NCBI GenBank assembly: GCA_900771165.1
Contig: CAAGMX010000429.1
Location: 1 to 6,515, forward strand
Reading direction: 5' to 3'
Origin: Victivallales bacterium
GTDB lineage: Bacteria > Verrucomicrobiota > Lentisphaeria > Oligosphaerales > Oligosphaeraceae
DNA length: 6,515 nucleotides
The stretch's first letter is position 1. Every line of letters begins with the position of its first letter. Positions 6,239-6,515 of this stretch are shown piece after piece. The notes beneath the pieces are model-generated. The model did not search any database. It was not told where the DNA came from and was given only the letters and a program-made list of their open reading frames with translations. The position numbers were made by a program, and so were the translations under genes.

Positions 6239-6300
6239 GAACCCCGTAGGGGTGGCAGGTACGTAAACGACGGGGGTGAAGCGTCAGCGAGAACCCCCGG
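6239..6300. repeat. Two-hairpin repeat, copy 2
   Basis: This 62-base direct copy of the unit at 6149-6218 lies 90 bases downstream, start to start. It shares the first 17 bases, the 13-base block GACGGGGGTGAAG (6269-6281) and the ACCCCCGG end. Stems are 6241-6245 with 6249-6253, and 6271-6277 with 6293-6299. The loop inside the second stem is shorter and different, and the strong inner hairpin of copy 1 is missing. So stems are kept while loops vary. Confidence 0.75.
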
Positions 6301-6306
6301 AATCTA

Positions 6307-6329
6307 TGGCGGCAAACATGGTGCTGCCA
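6307..6329. repeat. Hairpin after the repeat pair
   Basis: TGGCGGC (6307-6313) pairs with GCTGCCA (6323-6329) with one G-T wobble and a 9-base loop. No T-run follows. Its relation to the repeats just upstream is unknown. Confidence 0.35.
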
Positions 6330-6354
6330 CATGCTCCGCCCCGTGGAAGAAGGC

Positions 6355-6515
6355 TATATCTTAGGAGGTAACTCCTAGATTTTCTCACTGGTGTCCGGTT
6401 AACTCTTTCTTAAGGTTCTTCTAACATTATGGAAATAAGCATGTTGATATAACAAAAACAAGCGCGACGATTTGAAAACGTATATTGGTGCTTCCCTCGA
6501 GGGTAGCCCAAATGA
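6355..6515. other. AT-rich right-edge segment
   Basis: From about 6355 to the end, G+C falls to roughly 39% by count, against 60% or more elsewhere. I find no supported gene. On the minus strand a 38-codon frame (6399-6515, stop TAA) is open to the edge. The other two minus frames are also open for about 30 codons, so it is not good evidence of coding. A perfect palindrome CCCTCGAGGG lies at 6494-6503. The segment may be an upstream region of a gene beyond the window or the border of acquired DNA. Confidence 0.4.
6361..6386 (+). terminator. Weak terminator-like hairpin containing a Shine-Dalgarno-like sequence
   Basis: TAGGAG (6362-6367) pairs with CTCCTA (6372-6377) around a GTAA loop, followed by GATTTTCTC on the plus strand. 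The stem holds TTAGGAGGTAA, almost a perfect anti-16S match, but no useful start codon follows within 15 bases. It could be a weak terminator or a chance hairpin at the edge of the AT-rich segment. Confidence 0.3.

Noticed and set aside
6226..6240. tRNA T-loop-like sequence TCGAATCC
   Set aside because: It lacks the preceding GGT stem, and no acceptor, anticodon or D arm can be built around it.
6149..6300. CRISPR array
   Set aside because: There are only two imperfect copies with internally variable loops, the spacer is about 20 bases, and no cas gene is present.
6399..6515. Partial minus-strand gene entering from the right edge
   Set aside because: The 38-codon frame has no motif, and the other minus frames are similarly open because the segment is short, so coding cannot be supported.

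Overview
The window is a compact, GC-rich bacterial segment (roughly 60% G+C or more by eye). It has four genes on the minus strand, one on the plus strand, and about 630 bases of gene-free, repeat-rich DNA at the right end. The proteins suggest a Gram-negative bacterium, perhaps Verrucomicrobiota or another PVC-group member. The hints are a ribose-5-phosphate isomerase B/serine hydroxymethyltransferase fusion, a GH29-like protein, an exported Sel1-repeat protein and weak Shine-Dalgarno use. This placement is an inference from general impressions, not from a marker gene.

Left to right: (1) 1-128 holds no gene I can support. (2) 129-1136 (minus) encodes a minimal GH29 alpha-L-fucosidase-like domain that appears to have lost its catalytic aspartate. 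(3) A hairpin terminator at 1247-1274 separates it from the genes upstream. (4) 1289-5065 (minus) looks like one operon transcribed purM -> family-4 uracil-DNA glycosylase -> rpiB-glyA fusion, with gaps of 27 and 45 bases. (5) 5066-5274 is a divergent intergenic region with a five-run G-tract motif, a possible -10 box and a perfect 8-bp inverted repeat. (6) 5275-5886 (plus) encodes a signal-peptide-bearing protein with four Sel1 repeats, and a terminator-like hairpin follows it. (7) 6060-6515 contains a cluster of five CTAG sites, a C7G7 palindrome, two copies of a 62-70-base two-hairpin repeat, further hairpins, and an abrupt change to AT-rich DNA (about 39% G+C).

The operon makes metabolic sense. 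PurM closes the imidazole ring in purine synthesis. RpiB supplies or consumes ribose 5-phosphate, the precursor of PRPP. SHMT makes glycine and 5,10-methylene-THF, which feed purine and dTMP synthesis. Family-4 UDG removes uracil, which accumulates in DNA when dTMP or folate supply fails or cytosine deaminates. I see no CRISPR array, defence island, phage gene, transposase, tRNA or rRNA. The most noteworthy items are the RpiB-SHMT fusion inside a nucleotide-synthesis and repair operon, the GH29-like probable pseudoenzyme, and the unexplained repeat module on the right.
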